Source: JBMOOG01 sp049324535 (GTDB taxonomy: Bacteria; Pseudomonadota; Alphaproteobacteria; Rhodobacterales; Rhodobacteraceae). From it: a stretch of 64,000 bases of DNA. Positions 40,033 to 47,642 of the stretch are shown here, piece after piece. Position 1 is the first letter of the stretch. The number at the start of each line of letters is the position of its first letter. The position numbers and the translations under genes were made by a program. The stretch spans positions 248,001 through 312,000 of the forward strand of contig JBMOOG010000001.1 in assembly GCA_049324535.1 (NCBI GenBank), read 5' to 3'. Below the pieces are notes generated by a model. It saw nothing but the letters and a program-made list of their open reading frames with translations. It was not told the origin of the DNA and searched no databases.

Positions 40033-40276
40033 TGGGATCTTCCGCCCGAGGCATCGACCCGAAGTTTCCGCACGTCTCCTTCCTCCATCGCCCGGGGCTC
40101 GCGCCGACCAGGGCGGAAGCCGCCCTGCCAAGGGCGTCAGGCCCCGACCGGCATCGTAGAAGTCTTTGCGCGCGCTTTCCCGTAACAGTCGGTTCAATCA
40201 CCTGGTTGTGAGTGCACGGGTCTGCAGAAGGGACTGACGCACGAATCCTTGTCCGGAAAATTCCCTCTAGACTTTC

Positions 40277-40295
40277 AGAACATGTGTTCTGCAAA
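40277..40295 (+). promoter_or_regulatory. TetR-type operator-like site upstream of the ECF sigma gene
   Basis: AGAACATGTGTTCTGCAAA lies 28 nt before the sigma start. It is 16/19 identical to AGAACGACTGTTCTGCAAA at 53711-53729 in the tetR promoter region. The shared GAAC-N4-GTTC arms plus the non-palindromic GCAAA tail make chance unlikely. The 290-nt gap before the sigma gene contains no other gene. A lone GTAACA at 40186 has no matching second element. Confidence 0.6.
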
Positions 40296-40322
40296 GTGCT
40301 TCCAGGAGGTACGAGGACGCAT

Positions 40323-40937
40323 ATGAAGGCAAGCATGGCGGATCAGGGCGCGCTGGTCGCGCGGCTCATTGCCGGTGATCGCGCCGCGTTCGAATGCCTC
40401 TTTCGCAAGCACAACGCTTCCATGCTTCGCGTCTGCGAGGGTCTTGTCTGCAATCGGGCATCGGCGGAAGAGATCGTTCAGGATACATGGGTTGCCGTCC
40501 TGAAAGGCATCGGCGGGTTCGAGGGCCGTTCCTCGCTGGCCGGTTGGATCTTTGCCATTCTGGTCAACAAGGCGCGGTCGCGGGCTCAGCGCGACGGGCG
40601 CACCATTTCCTTCGACGGAGAGGGCGAAGACGACGGTCTTGCCGCCGCCTTCGATGGCCGGGGGCGCTGGAAGGACATGCCCGAGCTCTGGGAGACCCTG
40701 ACCCCGGACCGTATCGTGGAAGGGCGGAACATCATGGCGCATGTGACCGCCGCCATCGACGCGCTTCCTCCGGCGCAACGGTCGGTTCTGATCCTGCGCA
40801 CCCAACAGGGACTGGAGCCGGACGAGGTGTGTGCCGCTCTCTCGATTACGGAAGGCAACATGCGCGTTCTGCTTCACCGGGCGCGGCTTGCCGTGCGCAA
40901 GTCTCTGGATGCATTGTTGGCCGAGAAGCGCGCCTGA
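40323..40937 (+). CDS. ECF RNA polymerase sigma factor
   Basis: 204 aa from ATG 40323, with GAGG six bases upstream; ATG 40335 is an alternative. Region 2 is seen in LIAGDRAAFECLFRKHNASM and EEIVQDTWVAVLKGIGGFEG, with RSSLAGWIFAILVNKA following. Region 4 is LPPAQRSVLILRTQQGLEPD and VCAALSITEGNMRVLLHRAR. There is no extra C-terminal domain. The cognate anti-sigma gene follows after 92 nt. Its own upstream region lacks the regulon-type promoter but has a TetR-like site, so it seems controlled from outside. Confidence 0.93.
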   Translation: MKASMADQGALVARLIAGDRAAFECLFRKHNASMLRVCEGLVCNRASAEEIVQDTWVAVLKGIGGFEGRSSLAGWIFAILVNKARSRAQRDGRTISFDGEGEDDGLAAAFDGRGRWKDMPELWETLTPDRIVEGRNIMAHVTAAIDALPPAQRSVLILRTQQGLEPDEVCAALSITEGNMRVLLHRARLAVRKSLDALLAEKRA

Positions 40938-40969
40938 TCTGCCCGACGAGTCTTTTTCCGATCCTTTGC

Positions 40970-40994
40970 GTAACGGATTGACGTCTGGTCTGAC
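40970..40994 (+). promoter_or_regulatory. Candidate ECF promoter b (anti-sigma/DUF6789)
   Basis: GTAACG, 15 nt, then TGAC, placed 36 nt before the anti-sigma start. It belongs to a set of five sites with the form GTAACR-N15-NGAC in this block. It lies between the sigma and anti-sigma genes, so the anti-sigma factor could be raised independently when sigma is active (negative feedback). Confidence 0.6.
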
Positions 40995-41029
40995 TTACTC
41001 GTGTGAAGCTTGAACAAGGAGCCATCCCG

Positions 41030-41284
41030 ATGCTGAGCTGCAAGGAAGTCGCCGAACGCGCGAGCGCCCTTATCGACGGGGAACTCGGGCTGTTCGAACG
41101 CTTCCAGGTGCGTCTGCATCTGGCGATGTGCAAGGGATGCGGTGCCTTCATCGACCAGATGAAGACCACCGACGACCTCACCCACCTGTCCTCGGTGCAG
41201 GATGTTCTGCCCGCGGACGAAGTGGATGCGCACATATCGGCAATCCTGTCCCAGCTGCACGAAGGCAAGCAACCGGGCCGTTGA
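41030..41284 (+). CDS. Zinc-finger anti-sigma factor (zf-HC2)
   Basis: 84 aa from ATG 41030, preceded by AAGGAG at eight bases. Zinc ligands fit the ZAS motif: Cys4, His30, Cys34 and Cys37 (HLAMCKGC). The C-terminus is soluble and short, with no membrane segment, so it should hold the sigma factor in the cytoplasm and release it on thiol oxidation or metal displacement, as other ZAS proteins do. A longer start at 41003 is possible but lacks a ribosome site. Confidence 0.88.
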   Translation: MLSCKEVAERASALIDGELGLFERFQVRLHLAMCKGCGAFIDQMKTTDDLTHLSSVQDVLPADEVDAHISAILSQLHEGKQPGR

Positions 41285-41307
41285 GGCCCAGGACAAGGAC
41301 CACGGAA

Positions 41308-41739
41308 ATGAGCAACATCAAGGCCGGCCTCGTCGCCGGGTTCTCTGCGACTGTCGTCTTGTCTGCCATGATGGTGGGCAAGAGCATGATGGGCGTGATG
41401 CCAGAGCTGGACGTGATCCAGATGCTGAGCGGCATGTTGGAGGTGCCGCCGGTCTTCGGCTGGCTGGCGCATTTCATGATCGGCACCATTGCCTGGGGCG
41501 CCGGGTTCGCCATCCTTTACAGCGTGATCCCGGGATCCGGCGCCGTGCAGAAGGGTATTCCTTTCGGGATCGCCGCGTGGCTGGGCATGATGTTCGCCGT
41601 CATGCCGATGGCCGGCGCGGGACTGTTCGGAATGGCCTTCGGGCTGATGGCGCCGATGATGACGCTGGTGCTCCATGTCATCTTCGGGGTGGTGCTGGGT
41701 GCCGTCTATCAGGCGCAGTCGCGCCCGGCCCTTGCCTAA
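41308..41739 (+). CDS. DUF6789 family membrane protein
   Basis: 143 aa with four predicted membrane segments and many methionines (MLSGMLEVPPVFGWLAHFMI, MMFAVMPMAGAGLFGMAFGL). The Met-rich helices would suit copper contact, but this is speculation. It lies 23 nt after the anti-sigma gene and is probably cotranscribed with it from promoter b. A hairpin follows. Confidence 0.8.
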   Translation: MSNIKAGLVAGFSATVVLSAMMVGKSMMGVMPELDVIQMLSGMLEVPPVFGWLAHFMIGTIAWGAGFAILYSVIPGSGAVQKGIPFGIAAWLGMMFAVMPMAGAGLFGMAFGLMAPMMTLVLHVIFGVVLGAVYQAQSRPALA

Positions 41740-41753
41740 GACTGCCGGGACCA

Positions 41754-41779
41754 CGGGCATGGCGCGGTCACCATGCCCG
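41754..41779 (+). terminator. Possible terminator after DUF6789
   Basis: CGGGCATGG / CCATGCCCG form a perfect 9-bp stem with an 8-nt loop, 14 nt after the stop. The trailing CCCTTTCC is a poor T-run. The rest of the 197-nt gap before bdhA shows no gene or GTAAC-type promoter. Confidence 0.45.
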
Positions 41780-41936
41780 CCCTTTCCACGGAAGCGAAGC
41801 GGGGCTGGTGCGTGACACGCGACAGGATCATCGTTCCGGGCAAGTCCGCCGCCCGGCCGGTGACCCGGGCGCGGCCAATCCGTCCTGCCTCCTGCCGCAT
41901 CCTGCCTGACGACCTTGCGCCCGAAGGAGCCTTGAC

Positions 41937-42719
41937 ATGAACCGAATGAAGACCGCCGTCATCACGGGATCGTCCATCGGCATCGGCCTGGGGATCGCCC
42001 GCGGACTTGCCGCTTCCGGCATGAATGTCGTGCTGAACGGAATCGAGCCGGAAGACCGGATCGGCCCGCTCCGCCGCGCCATCGAGGCCGATTTTGGCGT
42101 CGGGACCACCTATGACCGGGCCAATCTGATGGAACCGGCCGGGGTTGTAGAGCTGATGTCGGGGGCTGCCGACCGGTTCGGCGGCGTCGATGTGCTGGTG
42201 AACAACGCGGGCATCCAGTTCGTCGCGCCGGTCGAGGATTTCCCGGACGAGAATTGGCAGGCCATCATCAACCTGAACCTCTCGGCGGCCTTCCATGCGA
42301 TCAAGGCGGCGGTGCCCGGAATGAGGGAAAGGGGCTGGGGCCGGATCATCAACATCGCCTCGGCGCACGGTCTTGTCACCTCGCCGTTCAAGTCGGCCTA
42401 TGTCGCGGCCAAGCACGGGCTGGTCGGGCTGACCAAGACCATCACGCTGGAGGTGGCCGAACACGGCATCACCGTCAACGCGATCTGCCCGGGCTATGTC
42501 TGGACGCCGCTGGAGGAGAGGCAGATCCCCGACACGGCCAGGGCGCGCGGGATGGCCGAGGAGCAGGTGATCCGCGATGTCCTTCTGGCCGCGCAACCCA
42601 CCAAGAAATTCGCCACCGTCGAGGAGATTGCCGCGGTTGCGGTGTTTCTGACCTCGGACGGGGCGGCCTCGATCACCGGGACGGTCCTGCCCCTCGATGG
42701 CGGATGGACAGCGCAATGA
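41937..42719 (+). CDS. bdhA: 3-hydroxybutyrate dehydrogenase (SDR)
   Basis: 260 aa. It oxidises 3-hydroxybutyrate to acetoacetate with NAD, a late step in PHB use. The cofactor loop is TGSSIGIGLGIARGL, the catalytic Ser-Tyr-Lys are in NIASAHGLVTSPFKSAYVAA followed by KHG, and the family-specific NAICPGYVWTPLEERQIPD is present. The stop overlaps the patatin gene start (ATGA). Linkage of bdhA with a patatin gene is common in alpha- and betaproteobacteria. Confidence 0.94.
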   Translation: MNRMKTAVITGSSIGIGLGIARGLAASGMNVVLNGIEPEDRIGPLRRAIEADFGVGTTYDRANLMEPAGVVELMSGAADRFGGVDVLVNNAGIQFVAPVEDFPDENWQAIINLNLSAAFHAIKAAVPGMRERGWGRIINIASAHGLVTSPFKSAYVAAKHGLVGLTKTITLEVAEHGITVNAICPGYVWTPLEERQIPDTARARGMAEEQVIRDVLLAAQPTKKFATVEEIAAVAVFLTSDGAASITGTVLPLDGGWTAQ

Positions 42720-43771
42720 TGGCACAGAAATCCCGTATCGCGAAGCGCGTCAACCTCGCCCTCCAGGGCGGCGGCGCGCATGGCGCCTTTACCTGGGGCG
42801 TGCTGGATCACATTCTCGAAGACGGTCGGCTGGAGATCGCCGCCATTTCCGGCACCTCGGCGGGGGCGATGAATGCCGTGGCGCTGGCCGATGGCTTCAC
42901 CGCCGGCGGGCCGGAGCGGGCGCGGGAGAAGCTGGAGCAGTTCTGGCGCGCGATCAGCCATTCCGCCCGTCATTCGCCGATCCGCCGCGCGCCCATCGAC
43001 GTGATGATGGGCTACTGGAACCTGGAACGATCCCCCGGCTATCAGTGGCTGGACATGATGATGCGGATGTTCTCGCCCTATCAGCTGAACCCGCTGGACC
43101 TGAACCCGCTGCGCGATCTGGTCGAGGAGACGATCGACTTCGACTGCGTCCGGCACTGCACCGGCATTCGCCTCTTCATCTCGGCCACCAATGTGGAGAC
43201 CGGGCGGGTCAAGGTCTTCGACAGCCGCACGCTGACGGCCGACATGGTGATGGCCTCGGCCTGCCTGCCGCACCTCTACAAGGCCGTGGTGATCGACGGC
43301 GTGCCCTATTGGGACGGCGGCTTCATGGGCAATCCGGCGTTGTTCCCCTTCCACACCGAAAGCGACACGGCCGACACGATCATCGTGCAGATCAACCCGG
43401 TCGAGCGGAAGGGCGTTCCGATGTCCGCGCAAGACATCCAGAACCGGCTGAACGAGATCACCTTCAACAGCAGCCTGCTGAAGGAGCTGCGGTCCATCGA
43501 CTTCGTCGCCCGCCTGATCGACGAGGGCAAGCTGGACCCGCAGCGCTACCGCCGCGCGCGGATCCATGTGATCGAGAACCAGAACGCCCTTCTTTCGCTG
43601 GGGGCCAGTTCCAAGCTGAACGCGGAATGGGCCTTCCTGACCCATCTGCGCGACCTTGGCCGCCAGACCGCGCGCGACTGGCTGGCGCGGCACTTCGACG
43701 ACATCGGGCAGCGCAGCACCGTCGATCTGCGCGCGATGTTCCAGGGCATCGGGCCCGAGCATCAGGGTTAG
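42716..43771 (+). CDS. Patatin-like phospholipase (DUF3734 type)
   Basis: 351 aa. The oxyanion loop ALQGGGAHGAFTWGVLD, nucleophile in ISGTSAGAMNAV (GTSAG) and catalytic Asp in YWDGGFMGNPALFPF are all intact. The C-terminal third (RIHVIENQNALLSLGASSKL, WLARHFDDIGQRSTVDLRAM) fits the DUF3734 extension. It could release fatty acids or act on PHB-granule material, given its coupling to bdhA. The start follows the ATGA overlap; a second ATG comes immediately after. Confidence 0.9.
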   Translation: MMAQKSRIAKRVNLALQGGGAHGAFTWGVLDHILEDGRLEIAAISGTSAGAMNAVALADGFTAGGPERAREKLEQFWRAISHSARHSPIRRAPIDVMMGYWNLERSPGYQWLDMMMRMFSPYQLNPLDLNPLRDLVEETIDFDCVRHCTGIRLFISATNVETGRVKVFDSRTLTADMVMASACLPHLYKAVVIDGVPYWDGGFMGNPALFPFHTESDTADTIIVQINPVERKGVPMSAQDIQNRLNEITFNSSLLKELRSIDFVARLIDEGKLDPQRYRRARIHVIENQNALLSLGASSKLNAEWAFLTHLRDLGRQTARDWLARHFDDIGQRSTVDLRAMFQGIGPEHQG

Positions 43772-43774
43772 CGG

Positions 43775-44515
43775 ATGACGAAGGACCACTATGGCTTTCC
43801 AATCTCTGCCGGCTGGCCCGAGATTGATGCGGCGGACATGGCCGAGGTCGATCTCCTGATGATCGAGAGCTACGGTATCACCCTTCCGCAGATGATGGAG
43901 AACGCAGGGCGGGCGCTGGCCACGCTGGCGCGGGGCCGCTTTCTGGGCGGTCAGGTCGGAGGGCAATCGGTCACGGCTCTGGCCGGGGCCGGTAGCAACG
44001 GTGGCGGGGCGCTTGCCGCAGCACGGCGGCTGGCGGCCTGGGGCGCGCGCGTCACGGTGGTGTTGACGCAGGAGGCTTCGGCCCTGACGCCGGTTCCGGC
44101 GCAGCAGCTGTCCACCCTGCGCCAGATGGGCATCGCGGTCGCGGCGGTTCCGCCGCAGGCGGCCGACCTGATCCTTGACGGACTGATCGGCTATTCGCTG
44201 AAGGGCGAGCCTCGGGGACGCGCGCTGGACCTGATCCGCTGGGCCAATTCCGCCGCAACCGACATCCTGGCGCTGGACGTCCCCTCGGGCTTAGACGCGC
44301 AGGGCGGTTTCCTGGCCCGGACGGTCGTGCACGCCGCCGCCACGCTGACGCTGGCCCTGCCCAAACGCGGATTGCAGGCCGCGACCCACCGGTACGCGGT
44401 CGGCGATCTTTACCTGGCCGACATCTCGGTGCCGCCCGCGCTTTACGAACGTCTTTCCACGCCCCGCGTCGTCGCGCCCTTTGCGCTGTCCGACATCCTG
44501 CGGCTTCCAACCTGA
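43775..44515 (+). CDS. nnrE: NAD(P)H-hydrate epimerase (YjeF N-terminal domain)
   Basis: 246 aa. It epimerises damaged (hydrated) NADH and NADPH so that a dehydratase can restore them. AVDL-like EVDLLMIESYGITLPQMMEN, the phosphate loop ALAGAGSNGGGALAAARRLA, and LDVPSGLDAQGG are characteristic. It lacks the C-terminal NnrD dehydratase domain found in bifunctional proteins. It begins 3 nt after the patatin stop, so the operon continues. Confidence 0.88.
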   Translation: MTKDHYGFPISAGWPEIDAADMAEVDLLMIESYGITLPQMMENAGRALATLARGRFLGGQVGGQSVTALAGAGSNGGGALAAARRLAAWGARVTVVLTQEASALTPVPAQQLSTLRQMGIAVAAVPPQAADLILDGLIGYSLKGEPRGRALDLIRWANSAATDILALDVPSGLDAQGGFLARTVVHAAATLTLALPKRGLQAATHRYAVGDLYLADISVPPALYERLSTPRVVAPFALSDILRLPT

Positions 44516-44523
44516 AAGGTTCC

Positions 44524-44853
44524 ATGATGAACGCCGAAGTCTTCACCAAACCCGGTTGCCCCTATTGCGTTGCGGCCAAGCAACTCCTGGTCAAGCGCAA
44601 CATTCCCTTTGTCGAACGGGACATCACCCGGCGCGATCACTGGGAGGAGATCACGTCGCGCGTGCCGGGGTTTCGAACCGTGCCGCAGGTTTTTCTCGAC
44701 GGTCGGCACATCGGCGGGTTCGACGATCTGACGCTGTATTTCAAGCGGTTGACGGAATCGGCCAGGCCAGAGGGGCCGGCTCCCGCCCGCAGCAGCATCG
44801 GCGACCGGCTGGGCGGATTCTTCAAGGCTGGTCGATCCCGCCCCTCGCGCTAG
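44524..44853 (+). CDS. Glutaredoxin
   Basis: 109 aa. A class I dithiol glutaredoxin: CPYC active site at residues 12-15, TVPQVFLDGRHIGGFDD for glutathione binding. The last 35 residues are a basic Pro/Ser/Arg-rich extension not usual in GrxC. It uses glutathione to reduce disulfides and lies 8 nt after nnrE. Its end overlaps the convergent membrane-protein gene by 4 nt. Confidence 0.92.
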   Translation: MMNAEVFTKPGCPYCVAAKQLLVKRNIPFVERDITRRDHWEEITSRVPGFRTVPQVFLDGRHIGGFDDLTLYFKRLTESARPEGPAPARSSIGDRLGGFFKAGRSRPSR

Positions 44854-45536
44854 GGGGACGGCTTGAGCCAGGCGCTGACGTCAATGCCAAAGGCCCAGAA
44901 GGCAAGCGGAACCGGGGAAACGGCGACAAGGATCGTCAGGATCATCGGCCCGGTCCGGAACAGGCGGCTGAACCCGGCCAGGAACATCAGCCCGCCGCCG
45001 CCACCGATCACGCTGTTTCCCGGCAGATTGATCAGAAGCGCGATCACCACATAGCGATAGTGCGTGACCAGCGGCCTTGCCCAGCCAGGGGCACGCTGCT
45101 CCCGAAGCTGCAACCGCTGCGCCTTGGTCAGGGGTTGCAGCCGTTCGATCAGCCGGCAGGCGCGGCGCATGCCGGGATCGGCGAGGATCCGGTGCAGGCG
45201 CTGATAGGACAGCCCATCGCCAATGCCAAAGGCAAGGGCAAGACCGGCGGCGGTCGACAGATAGATCCAGGGTGCGATCCACGGCCCTTCCAGCGCCATA
45301 AGGGTCAATCCGACCTCGACCCCCGGGACAAAGGGCACGGCGAGCAGCAGGGCATAGACCAGCAGGAACGGGACCAGCATCCAGACCCGCATCCGGCCCG
45401 CGACCTGCGCGGCCTCGGCGCTGGCCCAGTTCAGAAGCTGATGCAGCAACAGAAGGATCAGCACCAGGCCCGCAAGCCGCAGAAGCGTTCGCCGCAGCGC
45501 ACCGGGGGGCGCCTTGGACCCTGTCGGTTCAGTCAT
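44850..45536 (-). CDS. Membrane protein, possibly TVP38/SNARE-associated-like
   Basis: 228 aa from ATG 45536. A short basic N-terminus is followed by about five membrane helices. The segment VPGVEVGLTLMALEGPWIAP and the glycine-rich NLPGNSVIGGGGGLMFLAGF resemble VTT-type small integral membrane proteins, but the match is loose. It overlaps the upstream secreted-protein gene by 8 nt, so the two form an operon. Confidence 0.65.
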   Translation of the reverse strand: MTEPTGSKAPPGALRRTLLRLAGLVLILLLLHQLLNWASAEAAQVAGRMRVWMLVPFLLVYALLLAVPFVPGVEVGLTLMALEGPWIAPWIYLSTAAGLALAFGIGDGLSYQRLHRILADPGMRRACRLIERLQPLTKAQRLQLREQRAPGWARPLVTHYRYVVIALLINLPGNSVIGGGGGLMFLAGFSRLFRTGPMILTILVAVSPVPLAFWAFGIDVSAWLKPSP

Positions 45537-45861
45537 TCGCCGCACTGCCATCCGTCTGATGCGATGCCCAGGTGCAGCGGTCGAACCGGGCAAACCGCTT
45601 CAGGCGGTCCGCGCCCGTCGCCAGGCGGGAACAGCCTTCGAGGCTGGAGTCGCGTTCGAAGGCGGCAACCACGCCCGAGCGCGTATCGGCCAGACAAAGC
45701 TCTTGTCCCGGTTCCAGATAGGCCCCGATCCGCGCCTCCACGCCATCGGGCGCGGCGACGGTGAAATAGAGCGTCACGTCGGTGTCATTGGCCACGCAGA
45801 GCCCGGCCGCCGGAAGCGGTGCAAGGAGGGCCATGGCCAGAGGAATCACGAGCCTGTGCAT
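45529..45861 (-). CDS. Small secreted cysteine-containing protein
   Basis: 110 aa. A signal peptide MHRLVIPLAMALLAPLPAAG precedes LCVANDTDVTLYFTVAAPDG, which looks like a small beta-sandwich with four cysteines. No family was recognised. It is divergent from the cytochrome P460 gene, sharing a 171-nt gap that carries promoter c in the opposite direction. Confidence 0.65.
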   Translation of the reverse strand: MHRLVIPLAMALLAPLPAAGLCVANDTDVTLYFTVAAPDGVEARIGAYLEPGQELCLADTRSGVVAAFERDSSLEGCSRLATGADRLKRFARFDRCTWASHQTDGSAAND

Positions 45862-45970
45862 CCGTCCTCCAATCCCATCCTTCCCCTGGATCGCGCCGGC
45901 ACAAACGAAAAACACGGGTATCTCGCCGAGTTGAAGCCTTGTCGATCGCGGCTTCGTGATCGTGGGATCC

Positions 45971-45995
45971 GTAACACGCTCGTTGCCGGTGAGAC
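45971..45995 (+). promoter_or_regulatory. Candidate ECF promoter c (cytochrome P460/YeeE)
   Basis: GTAACA, 15 nt, AGAC, placed 37 nt before the P460 start. Beyond the core it shares GTGAG-N-CC at the same spacing with site d at 47585. Confidence 0.62.
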
Positions 45996-46032
45996 CTACT
46001 GGGACTTTCACGCATTGGTCAGGGAGGCCACA

Positions 46033-46575
46033 ATGAAAAGGATCGCACTCGCCGCAACTCTCGTCCTGGGGGCAGGCTTTGCCATCGCGCAGGACATGCC
46101 GATGCCCTTCGGTTCGGACGCCGATGCCGAATACGCAAAGCTGCTTTGGGACGTGATGACCGCGTCCAAGCTCGCCGGTCCGGGGATGATCCGCGCAAGA
46201 CCCTACGAGGGCACCGACCCGCACGGGATGATGCTGGAAACCTTCTACACGACAGCGACGATCAACGGCCACACGGGTGATCTGATCGTGAAGCGGAACT
46301 TCGGCCCCGAAGGTGTCTCGGCCGATGCCGTGCTGGCCGAGCCGGACAAGCATCTGGGCGCCTATACCGTGATGTTCCGCCGCGAAGCCGGTTACGACCC
46401 CGAGGACAAGGACTGGTTCTGGGTCAAGTTCCTGCCCGACGGATCGCTGGACAAGATGCCGAACGGGATGCCGATGGCGGGCCAGATCGCGAAGGGAATG
46501 GATCAAGGCTGCATCGCCTGCCACAAGGGTGGCGGCGACGACATGGTCTTCACCTCTGACTACCTGAAGTACTGA
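46033..46575 (+). CDS. Cytochrome P460-family periplasmic c-type cytochrome
   Basis: 180 aa. A signal peptide (MKRIALAATLVLGAGFAIAQ) and a single CIACH heme site at residues 160-164 near the C-terminus are clear. The domain GHTGDLIVKRNFGPEGVSAD, AYTVMFRREAGYDPEDKDWF and WVKFLPDGSLDKMPNG matches the cytochrome P460/c'-beta family. These bind NO or oxidise hydroxylamine or other small nitrogen compounds; many have unknown roles. GGGAGG upstream supports ATG 46033. Confidence 0.87.
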   Translation: MKRIALAATLVLGAGFAIAQDMPMPFGSDADAEYAKLLWDVMTASKLAGPGMIRARPYEGTDPHGMMLETFYTTATINGHTGDLIVKRNFGPEGVSADAVLAEPDKHLGAYTVMFRREAGYDPEDKDWFWVKFLPDGSLDKMPNGMPMAGQIAKGMDQGCIACHKGGGDDMVFTSDYLKY

Positions 46576-46604
46576 CTTCGGGCAGCCAGACGCGCCGGGG
46601 CCCC

Positions 46605-47588
46605 ATGTCACCTGAACTTCCCATCGCCCTGCTGGCGGGTGTCGTTCTGGGGGCCTCGGCGCACCGGGCCGGGCTGTGCACGGTCAAGGCGGTGGCCGAG
46701 CTCTTGACCACGCGCCGCGCCCATGTGCTTTGGTCCTTTATCAAGGCGTCGCTCTGGACCACGGGTTTGCTGTCCGCAGCCGCCCTCTTCGGAACCGAGG
46801 TCACACTGGGTCAACGCCCCCTGCTGGCAAGCGCCGTGCTGGGCGGTCTTTTCTTTGGCATGGGCGCCGCGCTCAACGGGGCCTGTTCCTTCTCCACCCT
46901 CTCTCGGCTGGCCGAGGGGCATCTGGTGATCCTTGCGACTTTGGCGGGATGGGCCGTCGCCATCCCGCCTTTCGCGACGGTCTGGCCGGATTTTCATCAG
47001 CCCGTGCCGCAGGCCGGGATCCCGCGTCCGGTGGTGCTTCCGCTGTTCCTCTGGATGCTCTGGGAACTCACGGGGCTGTGGCGTCGGCGCAGGCCGATCG
47101 CGCATTCGATCCGGGCAGGGGCATGGGCCCTGTCGCTTGCCGTGTTTCTGATCGCCCTGGCAAACAGCGCGCTGATCCTTGCGGGTCGTCCGTGGTCGTT
47201 CACATCCACGGCACTCTGCAGCGCAGGCAACCTTCCGATTGCACCCTGCCGGGACACCGGGTTCCTGTGGCTGATCTCGGGGACGGCGCTGATGACGATG
47301 ATCGCTTCGGCCCGCCTGCGCGGCAGCTTCCGCCTGCGCCCTCCGCGCCCGGCCGCCGCCGTGCGCCATTTTCTCGGCGGCCTTGCGATGGGAACCGGGG
47401 CCAGCCTGATCCCGGGCGGCAATGACGGGCTGATCCTGTTCGGGCTGCCCGCCCTGTCGCCGCATGCCCTTCCGGCCTGGCTGGCCATCGTTGCCGGGAT
47501 CGCGCTGCCGCTGACCCTGATGCGCCGGCTTGGCCTGCATCTTCCGAAGATCAGCTGCGAGGGCGACGTCTGCCGCAGCCTGCCGTAA
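46605..47588 (+). CDS. YeeE/YedE family transporter
   Basis: 327 aa with about nine membrane segments. The paired cysteine motifs of the YeeE/TsuA sulfur-transport fold are present: AHRAGLCTVKAVAELL and GMGAALNGACSFSTLSRLAE in the first half, and SLIPGGNDGLILFG in the second. The family brings thiosulfate or related sulfur compounds across the inner membrane. It ends in an unusual SCEGDVCRSLP tail that adds two cysteines. Starts 29 nt after P460. Confidence 0.86.
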   Translation: MSPELPIALLAGVVLGASAHRAGLCTVKAVAELLTTRRAHVLWSFIKASLWTTGLLSAAALFGTEVTLGQRPLLASAVLGGLFFGMGAALNGACSFSTLSRLAEGHLVILATLAGWAVAIPPFATVWPDFHQPVPQAGIPRPVVLPLFLWMLWELTGLWRRRRPIAHSIRAGAWALSLAVFLIALANSALILAGRPWSFTSTALCSAGNLPIAPCRDTGFLWLISGTALMTMIASARLRGSFRLRPPRPAAAVRHFLGGLAMGTGASLIPGGNDGLILFGLPALSPHALPAWLAIVAGIALPLTLMRRLGLHLPKISCEGDVCRSLP

Positions 47589-47609
47589 CGCTTTGCCCAG
47601 CCGTGAGTC
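47585..47609 (+). promoter_or_regulatory. Candidate ECF promoter d (YiiX-like gene)
   Basis: GTAACG, 15 nt, AGTC, placed 33 nt before the YiiX-like start. The first element overlaps the YeeE stop codon (TAA). Confidence 0.55.
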
Positions 47610-47642
47610 CTTTCTCCAAAGGACAGGAGAGGGAGAACGGTC

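Noticed and set aside
40186..40211. Another ECF promoter with GTAACA upstream of the sigma gene
   Set aside because: The second element at 15 nt is TGGT, not NGAC, and the site is over 110 nt from the start codon.
40277..40290. LexA (SOS) box GAAC-N4-GTTC
   Set aside because: That form is typical of Gram-positive LexA; alphaproteobacterial LexA uses GTTC-N7-GTTC. The site matches the tetR-region palindromes better, including flanking bases.
41030..41284. NrsF-type anti-sigma factor
   Set aside because: NrsF is a six-helix membrane protein. This one is a soluble 84-aa zinc-finger protein.
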